DNA from: Sulfurimonas sp. | Lineage (GTDB): Bacteria > Campylobacterota > Campylobacteria > Campylobacterales > Sulfurimonadaceae | Reading direction: 5' to 3' | Assembly (NCBI GenBank): GCA_021648465.1 | Contig: JAKISR010000051.1 | Span: 1-13,584, forward strand | DNA length: 13,584 nucleotides | Part shown: positions 7,012 through 13,569 of the stretch, piece by piece | Layout: each line of letters opens with the position of its first letter | Numbering within the stretch: position 1 is the stretch's first letter | Notes under the pieces: model-generated | Databases searched by the model: none | What the model was told of the DNA's origin: nothing | What the model saw: only the letters and a program-made list of their open reading frames with translations | Program-made: the position numbers and the translations under genes

Positions 7012-9129
7012 TTACTCCTCAAAAAAGTTTTCATTATTTTTAGCCATACGAATAAGAAGCTCGCAAGGCTCAAACCTACTGCCATAAGCATCTGCTAAAC
7101 GATGCAGAGTAACAACAACATTATTGATACCACGGTTTTGTGCATATCTCATTAATCCACCTCTAAATGGTGGAAATCCAGTACCCAAAATAAGTGCCAT
7201 ATCTAAATAATCTGCATTTTTAATCACACCCTCTTCTAAACAACGTGATGCTTCATTTAACATAACCAACATCATTCTATCTACAATTTCTTCTGAATTA
7301 TAGCTGTGTTGCATTGTTACTAAATCTTTTACATCTTTATTTATACTTTTATTTTTTCCACTATGTATATAAAAACCTTTACCAGCTTTTTTACCAAGTA
7401 GTTTTTTCTGATTATAGATAATATCAAACATATTTGCGACCTTCATACGCTTCCCATAAGCCTCTTCTAATACACAACCAACTTTATAACCAACATCAAG
7501 CCCAACTTCATCAGCTAAAGTAAAAGGACCCATAGGCATACCAAAATCTAATATCAATTTATCTATACGTTCTATATCTTCACCCTCTTCAAACATTTTA
7601 ATAGCTTCATTTATATAAGGCAAAAGAACTCTGTTAACTAAAAATCCTGCACAATCTCCTACAATTATAGGTATTTTTCCACCTCGTTTAGCTAACTCCA
7701 CAACTGTTGCTACAGCCTCTGGTGATGTTTTTTCACCTGCTATAATTTCTACGAGTGGCATTCTATTTACAGGATTAAAAAAGTGCATCCCCACAAAACG
7801 TTCTGGATATTTCATATCACCCGCAAGTGAGGTTACAGAGATTGAAGATGTATTTGTTGCGATAATTGCTTTTTTATCAACAATTGCTTCTAGATTTGCA
7901 TATAACTTTTTTTTAGCTTCCCTATTTTCTATAATTGCTTCAACACATAAATCTGCATGCTTTAGCCCAACATAATCACAACTATATGAGATATGACCCA
8001 TCTTTATTTCAACCTCACGTTTTGTTAAGCGTCTTCGTTTTACTATAGCTTGATATGCACTATTAATAAACTTAAAAGCATTACCAATTGCACCATAATT
8101 TTGATCAACTAAACGTACAGATAGACCAATTTTTGAAAACAACCATACAATGCCAGCACCCATAATACCACCACCAACAACTGCAGTAAGTTTAATCGGA
8201 TGAGTTTTAATTTTTTTATCTGTTCCATTTTCTTTTTTTAATGCTTCAGATGTATAAAACAAACCTATAAGATTTTTACTAATTTGAGTGATACTTAGCT
8301 TAGCAAATGAAGTAGCTTCCATCTCTATGGCTTCATCGAGTCTCACATCTTTTGTTTGCTCAAAAAGATCTAAAATAGCTAATGGTGCTGGATACTGACC
8401 TTTTGTTTTTTTCATAACTTCTTTTTTAGCAAAATATAAAATAATATTTGGCAAATATTTCTCTAGTAAATTATCTTTATATCTTTTAGAAAGTATCTTT
8501 GAGCGTTCATTATCATCTAGTATAGATTTTATAAAACTATCTTGTTTAAAATCTAAATATCCAACTGGAACACAAGCATCAACCATCCCAAGTTTTTGTG
8601 CCTTATTACCATTGATAATTTTTCCACCAAGTATAAGTTCAAGTGATTTTGAGAATCCTATGAGTCTTTTTAATCTCTGAGTTCCACCAAAACCAGGTAA
8701 TACACCCAAGTTTACTTCTGGCAAACCTATCTTTGTTTTAGAATTTTCAGTTGCTATTCTAAAATCACAACTAAGTGCTAACTCAAATCCACCACCTAAA
8801 CACGCTCCATTAATAATAGCTACGGTTGGAAAAGGCAATACAGAAATACGACTTAAAATACTTTGACCTCTTTTTACTTTGTCATAAGAAGTTTTCTCAT
8901 CATCTAAATCAGCTATCTCACTTATATCTGCTCCTGCTATAAAGATTCCATCTTTAGCACTAGTAAATAGAGCAATTTTTATAGTTTTATTTTCACTCAT
9001 GCCTATTAAGTGTTGTTCTAGTTCATTTAATACATTTGAACTTAAAAGATTCACAGGGGAATCAGGCATATCAAACAATAGTTCTGCAACGCCATTTTCG
9101 TCTATGGATAGGTTAATTGTATTTTTCAT
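7012..9129 (-). CDS. fadJ: Bifunctional enoyl-CoA hydratase / 3-hydroxyacyl-CoA dehydrogenase
   Basis: Performs steps two and three of beta-oxidation: hydration of trans-2-enoyl-CoA and NAD-dependent oxidation to 3-ketoacyl-CoA. The 705 residues are close to FadJ (714) and FadB (729) of E. coli. The N-terminal crotonase domain carries the oxyanion-hole sequence FIAGADIS (63-70) and both catalytic glutamates, Glu116 (GGGFE) and Glu138 (GLPE). The Rossmann domain begins near 313 with GGGIMGAG (319-326), and the dehydrogenase His449 is in GMHFFNPV. Start choice: ATG at 9129 overlaps the thiolase stop by one base (TAATG) and has GGAGG at 9137-9141. An upstream in-frame ATG at 9177 would add 16 residues unlike the family and lacks such a site, so I reject it. 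FadJ or FadB cannot be separated by eye; the long thiolase partner favours FadJ. It should form a complex with the adjacent thiolase. Confidence 0.93.
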   Translation of the reverse strand: MKNTINLSIDENGVAELLFDMPDSPVNLLSSNVLNELEQHLIGMSENKTIKIALFTSAKDGIFIAGADISEIADLDDEKTSYDKVKRGQSILSRISVLPFPTVAIINGACLGGGFELALSCDFRIATENSKTKIGLPEVNLGVLPGFGGTQRLKRLIGFSKSLELILGGKIINGNKAQKLGMVDACVPVGYLDFKQDSFIKSILDDNERSKILSKRYKDNLLEKYLPNIILYFAKKEVMKKTKGQYPAPLAILDLFEQTKDVRLDEAIEMEATSFAKLSITQISKNLIGLFYTSEALKKENGTDKKIKTHPIKLTAVVGGGIMGAGIVWLFSKIGLSVRLVDQNYGAIGNAFKFINSAYQAIVKRRRLTKREVEIKMGHISYSCDYVGLKHADLCVEAIIENREAKKKLYANLEAIVDKKAIIATNTSSISVTSLAGDMKYPERFVGMHFFNPVNRMPLVEIIAGEKTSPEAVATVVELAKRGGKIPIIVGDCAGFLVNRVLLPYINEAIKMFEEGEDIERIDKLILDFGMPMGPFTLADEVGLDVGYKVGCVLEEAYGKRMKVANMFDIIYNQKKLLGKKAGKGFYIHSGKNKSINKDVKDLVTMQHSYNSEEIVDRMMLVMLNEASRCLEEGVIKNADYLDMALILGTGFPPFRGGLMRYAQNRGINNVVVTLHRLADAYGSRFEPCELLIRMAKNNENFFEE

Positions 9130-10418
9130 TATACTACCTCCAAAAGAAGTGAAGCACCTTGCCCACCACCAATACACAATGTTGCAAGTCCAGTTTGTTT
9201 ATTTTGTCGTCTTAACTCTTTTAAAGTGTGAATTACAAGTCTTGTTCCTGTCATTCCAACAGGATGACCAAGGGCAACTCCACCACCATTTACATTCAAA
9301 ATAGACTCATCTATTTCACCAAGTGCACTAGATCGATCTAGATATTTTTTTGCATAAAATTTTGATGCAAAAGCTCTTTGATTTGCCATAACCTGAACAG
9401 CAAATGCTTCATTTAACTCTATTAGTTCTATATCTTTTAAATTAATTTTAGTTTGATTAAAAAGTTTTGATGTTGCATACAAAGGTCCAAGTCCCATACG
9501 CTTAGGATCTAATCCAGCATAAGAAAAATCTCTTAAAAATCCAAGTGGTTCTAACCCCATTTCTTTTGCTTTATTCTCAGACATAAGGACAACAGCAGCA
9601 GCTGCATCAGATATTTGTGAAGAATTTCCAGCTGTAACTGTTCCATTTTTTTTATCAAAAAATGGTCTAAGCTTCCCTAGAGCTTTCATGGTTTGACCAT
9701 AACGTATACCATCATCATGCTCCATAATTTTACCTCTTGATGCGTCATAAACAATAGGTGCTATCTCTTGTGAAAAAATTCCTTTTTCTCTTGCAATTTC
9801 TGCTTTTTGATGGCTAGCAAGAGCAAATACATCTTGCTCCTCTCTGCTTATACCAAAATCTTGAGCTAATATTTCTGCTGTAGAACCCATTAACATCCCA
9901 CTTATAGGATCTGTTAATCCTTGCATAAGACCAATAACAGGTTTTAAATGTCTCGGACGAAAGTGTGAAAATACTGCTAATTTTTGTCCTATCGTTTTTG
10001 AAACAAAAAGTTGTTCAAAAAATATTCTCATATCATCACCAAAAAGCAATGGAATATTACTCATAGATTCTACACCACCACAAAGGTAAATATCACCTGT
10101 TCCAGCTGCAATTTTTTCTGCACCAGATGTAATAGACTCCATACCAGAAGCACAATTTCTATTTACAGTATAAGCCATTGTACTATCTGCAAAACCTGCC
10201 TTAAGTGCTATTACTCTTGCTACATTTGCGGAATGACCAGGCTGTGCAACATTTCCCATAATAACTTCATCATATTCACTATATGGTATACCAACACGCA
10301 GTACTAATTCTTGAACTATATGTGCACCAAGACTCTCAGCTTGAATTTTTTTTAGTTTTCCACCAGCTTTTGCAATAGGTGTTCTTAAACCATCAATAAT
10401 TGCTATTCGCTCTTTCAT
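9129..10418 (-). CDS. fadI: 3-ketoacyl-CoA thiolase (acetyl-CoA acyltransferase)
   Basis: Carries out the last step of each beta-oxidation cycle, thiolytic cleavage of 3-ketoacyl-CoA by CoA to acetyl-CoA and a shortened acyl-CoA. All thiolase signatures are present: acyl-accepting Cys89 in NRNCASGMES, the NEAFA loop, His385 in GGGVALGHPVGMTG and the second catalytic Cys415 in LCIGGGQG. The 429-residue length is nearer to FadI (436) than to FadA (387), and the extra residues lie in the middle (about 125-165), where FadI and trifunctional-protein beta subunits carry a membrane or partner-binding insert. The ATG at 10418 has AAGGAG upstream. The stop overlaps the fadJ start by one base, the tight coupling expected for the two subunits of a trifunctional complex. 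The 34-base gap to the synthetase gene contains no obvious terminator. Confidence 0.93.
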   Translation of the reverse strand: MKERIAIIDGLRTPIAKAGGKLKKIQAESLGAHIVQELVLRVGIPYSEYDEVIMGNVAQPGHSANVARVIALKAGFADSTMAYTVNRNCASGMESITSGAEKIAAGTGDIYLCGGVESMSNIPLLFGDDMRIFFEQLFVSKTIGQKLAVFSHFRPRHLKPVIGLMQGLTDPISGMLMGSTAEILAQDFGISREEQDVFALASHQKAEIAREKGIFSQEIAPIVYDASRGKIMEHDDGIRYGQTMKALGKLRPFFDKKNGTVTAGNSSQISDAAAAVVLMSENKAKEMGLEPLGFLRDFSYAGLDPKRMGLGPLYATSKLFNQTKINLKDIELIELNEAFAVQVMANQRAFASKFYAKKYLDRSSALGEIDESILNVNGGGVALGHPVGMTGTRLVIHTLKELRRQNKQTGLATLCIGGGQGASLLLEVV

Positions 10419-10452
10419 GATGCACTCCTTATAAATATTGAATTATAAAAAA

Positions 10453-12162
10453 TCACACTATATCCTTTTTATACATATGTTCAATCTCTTTAGAATAAAT
10501 CTTTTGAGCTTTGTTTCTTGATAATTTCATTGAAGGTGTTATAACTCCATCTTCAATAGAAGGAGTTATGGTAATTATTTCATATTCTTGTATCTGTTCC
10601 CATTTGTTTAGATGTTTATTTGTCTTCTTTATGGCTTTTTCAATTTTTTTGATATCTTTATCACTTAATCTTCCAGCATTTTTCTCTAAAAACACTTGGT
10701 CTGGAAATATTAAAACTGTTGTATATGGTCTGCCCTCAGCTATAACCATTGCATATTCTATAACTCTATTTCCACATAATTGTTCCTCTATAGGTATAGC
10801 TGATACATACTTTCCTGTTGATGTTTTAAACATCTCTTTTAATCTACTAGTTATAGTTAAAAAACCCTCTTCATCAATCTTTACAATATCACCTGTATGA
10901 AACCAACCATCTTCATCTATAACTTCATTAGTTTTTTCTTTGTCTTTATGATATCCAAGCATTACACTATCACCGCGAACTAAAAGTTCATTTTTTTGAG
11001 TTAGCTTAGCCTCCATATGAGAAAATAAAACTCCACATGTTCCATACTTGTTTTTTAATGGTGAATTTGTACTTATAACTGGTGATGTCTCTGTAAGTCC
11101 ATAACCTTGATATACTGGAATTCCAATATTTAGAAAAAATCTATATACCTTCATAGATAAAGGAGCACCTCCACTAATAACGATACGAAGATTTCCACCG
11201 AGAGCTTCTCTAAATTTTTCATAAACAAGTGTTTCATATATTGAATCTAAAAGGCAAAATACTTTATCATCGGGCTCTTTATTTTCTGCTCTTTTTAATG
11301 CTGCAGAACCTAAAAGTTTTTTTATGAAATTACTATTTTCAATTTTCTCATGCATCTTAGCGTGCATTTTATTTAGTAATCTTGGAACAACTGTCATTAC
11401 TGTAGGTTTGACTTCTTTTATTCTTTTACCCACTAATTTTACATCATCTACAAAATAAACAGATGTACCACTTACCAAATAAAACATCATAACCATTCGC
11501 TCAAAAACATGTGATAAAGGTAAAAAACTAAGCACCCTGTCTTCTGGAAGTAATTTATAATGCTCGTAAGTATCATAAAGTTGTGTTACTAAGTTCTTGT
11601 GACTTAACTCAACACCCTTTGGACATCCAGTTGAACCACTAGTATATATAATGGTCGCTATATCGCTAGGCAATATCTCTGCATACTCTATCTCTTCATC
11701 TGTTTCTAATAAAAAATAATCCCAACTAATCATATTTTTAGAACGATATTTTATATCTTTAACTACAACTAACTTCATATTATCCAAGTATGGTTTTAAT
11801 ACATTTAATTTTTCATCAGAGGCTATATAGAGATATGAAATTTCGGCATCTTGTATTTCGTAAAGTAAATTATCTGAAGCAATATTTGCAAATATTGGAA
11901 CCGAAATAGCACCTAGTCGTTGCAGAGCAAAATCTATCATTAACCAAAAAGGAGATGATTCAGACACTATCCCTACCGTTGTGCCTTTTCGAACGCCATT
12001 ACTGTAAAAAGCTTTTGATAGTTTATTGATATTTGATAAAAATTCTTCAGAAGAGATAGCTTGATATTTACCATTTTCATCTATATAATTTAGATATGTT
12101 GGATTATTAATATTTTCATTTATATACTTTGGAATATCAAAAAGCGTTTTAAATGTATACAT
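10453..12162 (-). CDS. fadD: Long-chain acyl-CoA synthetase (AMP-forming)
   Basis: Activates fatty acids with ATP and CoA to acyl-CoA, the entry step to the pathway encoded downstream. The 569-residue adenylate-forming enzyme has the P-loop YTSGSTGCPKG (173-183), YGLTETSP (354-361), HTGD with Asp425, Arg440 in TSRLKEMFK, and the C-terminal catalytic lysine, probably Lys546 in TPSMKLSRNK. The pattern is that of the FAA1-like (COG1022) long-chain ligases rather than E. coli FadD itself, so the symbol is functional rather than strictly orthologous. The sequence has no signal peptide and should act at the cytoplasmic membrane face. ATG at 12162 has a strong AGGAGG (12169-12174) six bases upstream. 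It is the first gene of the operon; an extended -10 lies about 56 bases further up. Chain-length preference cannot be read from sequence. Confidence 0.9.
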   Translation of the reverse strand: MYTFKTLFDIPKYINENINNPTYLNYIDENGKYQAISSEEFLSNINKLSKAFYSNGVRKGTTVGIVSESSPFWLMIDFALQRLGAISVPIFANIASDNLLYEIQDAEISYLYIASDEKLNVLKPYLDNMKLVVVKDIKYRSKNMISWDYFLLETDEEIEYAEILPSDIATIIYTSGSTGCPKGVELSHKNLVTQLYDTYEHYKLLPEDRVLSFLPLSHVFERMVMMFYLVSGTSVYFVDDVKLVGKRIKEVKPTVMTVVPRLLNKMHAKMHEKIENSNFIKKLLGSAALKRAENKEPDDKVFCLLDSIYETLVYEKFREALGGNLRIVISGGAPLSMKVYRFFLNIGIPVYQGYGLTETSPVISTNSPLKNKYGTCGVLFSHMEAKLTQKNELLVRGDSVMLGYHKDKEKTNEVIDEDGWFHTGDIVKIDEEGFLTITSRLKEMFKTSTGKYVSAIPIEEQLCGNRVIEYAMVIAEGRPYTTVLIFPDQVFLEKNAGRLSDKDIKKIEKAIKKTNKHLNKWEQIQEYEIITITPSIEDGVITPSMKLSRNKAQKIYSKEIEHMYKKDIV

Positions 12163-12217
12163 CGATAACCTCCTACAATTCTAAAGAGTCTAACTGATAC
12201 TGCATATGAAAAATAAT

Positions 12218-12226
12218 ATATTACCA
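12218..12226 (-). promoter_or_regulatory. Candidate extended -10 of the beta-oxidation operon
   Basis: On the minus strand, TGGTAATAT lies about 55 bases upstream of the acyl-CoA synthetase start: a TAATAT hexamer with the TGn extension. No good -35 box is seen. An 8-bp palindrome, TAGTACTA, stands at 12257-12264, roughly 35 bases upstream of the hexamer, and could bind a regulator. In such A/T-rich DNA chance matches are common, so this is only a reasonable candidate. Confidence 0.4.
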
Positions 12227-12336
12227 CAATTTTATTGAAAAAATGAAATTTATTATTAGTACTATTACACCAGTTTATTACTTATTTAAAAGTTAATGTT
12301 ATAAATTAATATTATTTTATTATAAAAATAATCCTA

Positions 12337-12356
12337 ATTCACCCCAGTGAGTGAAT
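12337..12356 (-). repeat. Hairpin at the presumed IS110 right end
   Basis: ATTCAC (12337-12342) and GTGAAT (12351-12356) are perfect reverse complements around an 8-base loop. On the minus strand the hairpin is followed by a T-rich tract (TTAGGATTATTTTTA), so it could end transcription leaving the element before the operon promoter, or mark the element's right terminus. Six base pairs make a weak terminator by themselves. Confidence 0.45.
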
Positions 12357-12496
12357 CTCCACTTTCATATATTTAAGCTCTCCTTTTAGAACACACTATA
12401 CTTTTTATATATTTTCATTAAAAGGTGTATATTATGCCTACAGTTTAAGGGTAGACTTAGCAGGTTACACTCTCAAGTTATCACGTTAAAAACAGC

Positions 12497-12628
12497 TTAA
12501 ATTCCTATGTTTTTTTCATAGATTTCCTTATTAAATTTATCATTATTTTCAATCTCTAAATCTAGAGAGTTGAGAGGAGCATGAATGGAAACAGTTGCTT
12601 TACTAACATCTAATCCGATAGAATACAC
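12497..12628 (-). pseudogene. IS110-family transposase remnant (N-terminus, internally deleted)
   Basis: The minus strand encodes VYSIGLDVSK, then ATVSIHAP and NSLDLEIENN, before a stop at 12497. IGLDVSK at residues 4-10 is the first strand of the DEDD RuvC-like domain, with its first acidic residue (Asp7), and NSLDLEIENN resembles the segment that follows in IS110 transposases. After residue 30 the sequence turns into KFNKEIYEKNIGI and ends; this short tail could be the original C-terminus joined by an internal deletion, which is inference. The start is GTG at 12628-12626, preceded in frame by a TGA three codons upstream and by GAGG at a suitable distance. The 43 codons lack most of the DEDD domain and the catalytic-serine C-terminal domain, so no recombinase activity is possible. 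Confidence 0.75.
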
Positions 12629-12666
12629 AATAGAACCTCACTATTTTAATATTGAGAGTTTGTTAA

Positions 12667-12767
12667 GGTAGGAGTCTAGGTGCCTCTTGAGGGTAGAAAT
12701 CTCTTGCCTGATTAAATAACTGCGTTGTACATAATCTCGTCTCATGATATACAATCTAGCTTTTACC
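12667..12767 (-). ncRNA. Possible bridge-RNA segment of the IS110 remnant
   Basis: In IS110-group elements the non-coding left end, upstream of the recombinase gene, encodes a structured bridge RNA whose two loops pair with the target and donor DNA. This stretch occupies that place relative to the remnant. It folds as an 11-position hairpin at 12725-12735/12744-12754 (one mismatch, one G-U pair in the RNA, 8-base loop). Two short pairs could close around it: GGTA (12767-12764) with TACC (12670-12667), and CTAG (12759-12756) with CTAG (12679-12676). A CAAGAG hexamer occurs twice between about 12680 and 12710. The long-range pairs are short and the true RNA limits are unknown. I could not match guide loops to flanking DNA, so this is a positional and structural suggestion only. 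Confidence 0.3.
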
Positions 12768-12938
12768 GATTCAGTCGCCACTCAAATTTTTAGTATAACT
12801 ATCTAACTTGGAATGAAACTAACTAATTTTTATGTTTAAGAAAACTAGCCGTTTTAGGTTTTGTCCGATATGTTATTTACTCTTAACTCCCTAGGTTTAT
12901 GATAGCTCAATTGCTATTTGTTATTATATGAGGTTTTG

Positions 12939-13172
12939 TTATGTGTGTGCTTGTAGTGGAAATCTTTCAGGGTGCTCGATCATTTCTAAACTTAAATCTA
13001 CATCTAAATTTTCCCAATATAAATGACCTTCTCCAAAGCTTTCAACTTTTATAATATCGTTTATAGTTTTATCTTTAAACCAAGGAAACTGTTCATAAGA
13101 TAAGAAATACTCTTTTTCATTCGATAATATCCATAGTCCATGATTAGATATATTTGTTACTTCAGTTTCCAA
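12939..13172 (-). CDS. DUF2442 family protein (predicted toxin-antitoxin-like partner)
   Basis: A 77-residue protein of the DUF2442 family: LETEVTNISNHGLWIL, then KEYFLSYEQFPWFKD and the GHLYWENLDVDLSLEMIEHPE end that typifies it. The family is commonly encoded beside DUF4160, as here, and the pair has been proposed as a toxin-antitoxin-like module; which partner does what is not established from this sequence. Start choice: TTG at 13172-13170 places the product at family length and has GGGAG at 13180-13184 seven bases upstream. A longer reading from ATG at 13235 would add 21 basic residues and overlap the upstream gene by 74 bases, so I judge it spurious. With the TTG start, the gene overlaps the DUF4160 stop by 11 bases and should be translationally coupled. 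No DNA-binding motif is obvious by eye. Confidence 0.78.
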   Translation of the reverse strand: METEVTNISNHGLWILSNEKEYFLSYEQFPWFKDKTINDIIKVESFGEGHLYWENLDVDLSLEMIEHPERFPLQAHT

Positions 13173-13398
13173 AGTGTTTCTCCCATGCTTTAACAAAGTC
13201 TTCAAAATGCTCTTCAATAATTTTTTCAACTTCATTAAGCTCTTTTTTTGTTAATTTATAATTTTTTGCTAATTCGATTTGAGGGTCAAGCCAAAATTTT
13301 GCTTCGCCATGCTGACATTGTATATGGATGTGTTGTCTTAATTCTTCTCTTGAAAAGAAAAAGAAACGATAACCTTTTATTTTTAAAATTGTTGGCAA
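13162..13398 (-). CDS. DUF4160 family protein (predicted toxin-antitoxin-like partner)
   Basis: A complete 78-residue DUF4160 protein: MPTILKIKGYRFFFFSRE, then HIHIQCQHGEAKFWLDP, the family hallmark with its paired histidines and GEAKFWL block. The C-terminal half (about 45-78) is a charged helical segment. Family members are small cytoplasmic proteins usually paired with DUF2442. The start is TTG at 13398-13396, read as Met, with AAGGA at 13405-13409 six bases upstream. An 8-bp inverted repeat at 13407-13426 touches this ribosome-binding site and may control expression. Short family size, intact ends and the neighbour make the gene call secure; the toxin-antitoxin role is from family context only. 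Confidence 0.82.
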   Translation of the reverse strand: MPTILKIKGYRFFFFSREELRQHIHIQCQHGEAKFWLDPQIELAKNYKLTKKELNEVEKIIEEHFEDFVKAWEKHFGN

Positions 13399-13406
13399 AA
13401 CTATTC

Positions 13407-13426
13407 CTTAAATGTAATCATTTAAG
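13407..13426. promoter_or_regulatory. Operator-like inverted repeat before the DUF4160/DUF2442 pair
   Basis: CTTAAATG (13407-13414) and CATTTAAG (13419-13426) are perfect 8-bp inverted arms around TAAT. The repeat lies just upstream of the DUF4160 TTG start and overlaps the first three bases of its AAGGA ribosome-binding site (13405-13409). A weak -10-like TATGTT stands at 13435-13430 on the minus strand. The repeat could be the operator for autoregulation, as in many toxin-antitoxin modules, or an mRNA hairpin that limits ribosome access. No binding evidence exists. Confidence 0.5.
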
Positions 13427-13523
13427 TTTAACATATTTTGCTAGTCTTATTCCTTTACCCCCAATAATTCCATACCAAATTAGACAACAAGCTTGATTGC
13501 TCTATAATTAGGTACTTCAAAGC

Positions 13524-13569
13524 GAAAAAGTCACACTCAAAGACTTCACCCAACGGGTGTAACTTTTTC
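13524..13569. repeat. Strong inverted repeat with two competing folds near the window end
   Basis: The outer arms GAAAAAGTCACAC (13524-13536) and GTGTAACTTTTTC (13557-13569) pair at 12 of 13 positions. Inside, and partly sharing the right arm, CACCC (13547-13551) pairs with GGGTG (13555-13559) around AAC. The two folds exclude each other in part. The small G/C hairpin followed by TAACTTTTT looks like a plus-strand intrinsic terminator, though no plus-strand gene precedes it here. It may instead be the end of a mobile element lying beyond the window. Confidence 0.5.

Larger units (their letters stand above)
12331..12900 (-). mobile_element. Internally deleted IS110-family element
   Basis: A 570-base region without an intact gene that reads on the minus strand like a shrunken IS110-family element. 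It has a non-coding left end (about 12640-12900) with RNA-like foldings, a 43-codon remnant of the recombinase (12497-12628), and a right end that finishes in a hairpin (12337-12356). Intact IS110 elements encode a recombinase of roughly 300-400 residues, so most of the coding region is missing. Both limits are estimates: IS110 elements lack long terminal repeats, and no duplicated core could be identified by eye. The left limit must lie before the DUF2442 stop at 12939. The element stands just upstream of the beta-oxidation operon promoter and reads in the same direction. As it stands it cannot move without a recombinase supplied from elsewhere. Confidence 0.55.

Noticed and set aside
9130..9177. 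Upstream in-frame ATG (9177) for the hydratase/dehydrogenase gene
   Set aside because: The 16 added residues (MYWWWARCFTSFGG...) are a read-through of the thiolase end in another frame and unlike the family. ATG at 9129 has GGAGG and the TAATG overlap.
10011..10307. Plus-strand frame rich in Cys, Thr and Ser opposite the thiolase
   Set aside because: The low-complexity composition is the shadow of codons in the thiolase reading frame, which shows all catalytic motifs.
12905..12918. ATAGC/GCTAT hairpin as terminator of the DUF4160/DUF2442 pair
   Set aside because: The stem is only 5 bp and no T-tract follows on the minus strand, so it is too weak to call.
13248..13496. Plus-strand reading frame of 82 codons
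   Set aside because: It lies antisense to the DUF4160 gene, has no family resemblance and no ribosome-binding site.
13545..13562. Integron attC-like site around ACCCAAC / GTTGGGT
   Set aside because: The two consensus-like heptamers are the same bases read on opposite strands, not two separated arms. No cassette or integrase is seen, and the hairpin explains the palindrome.
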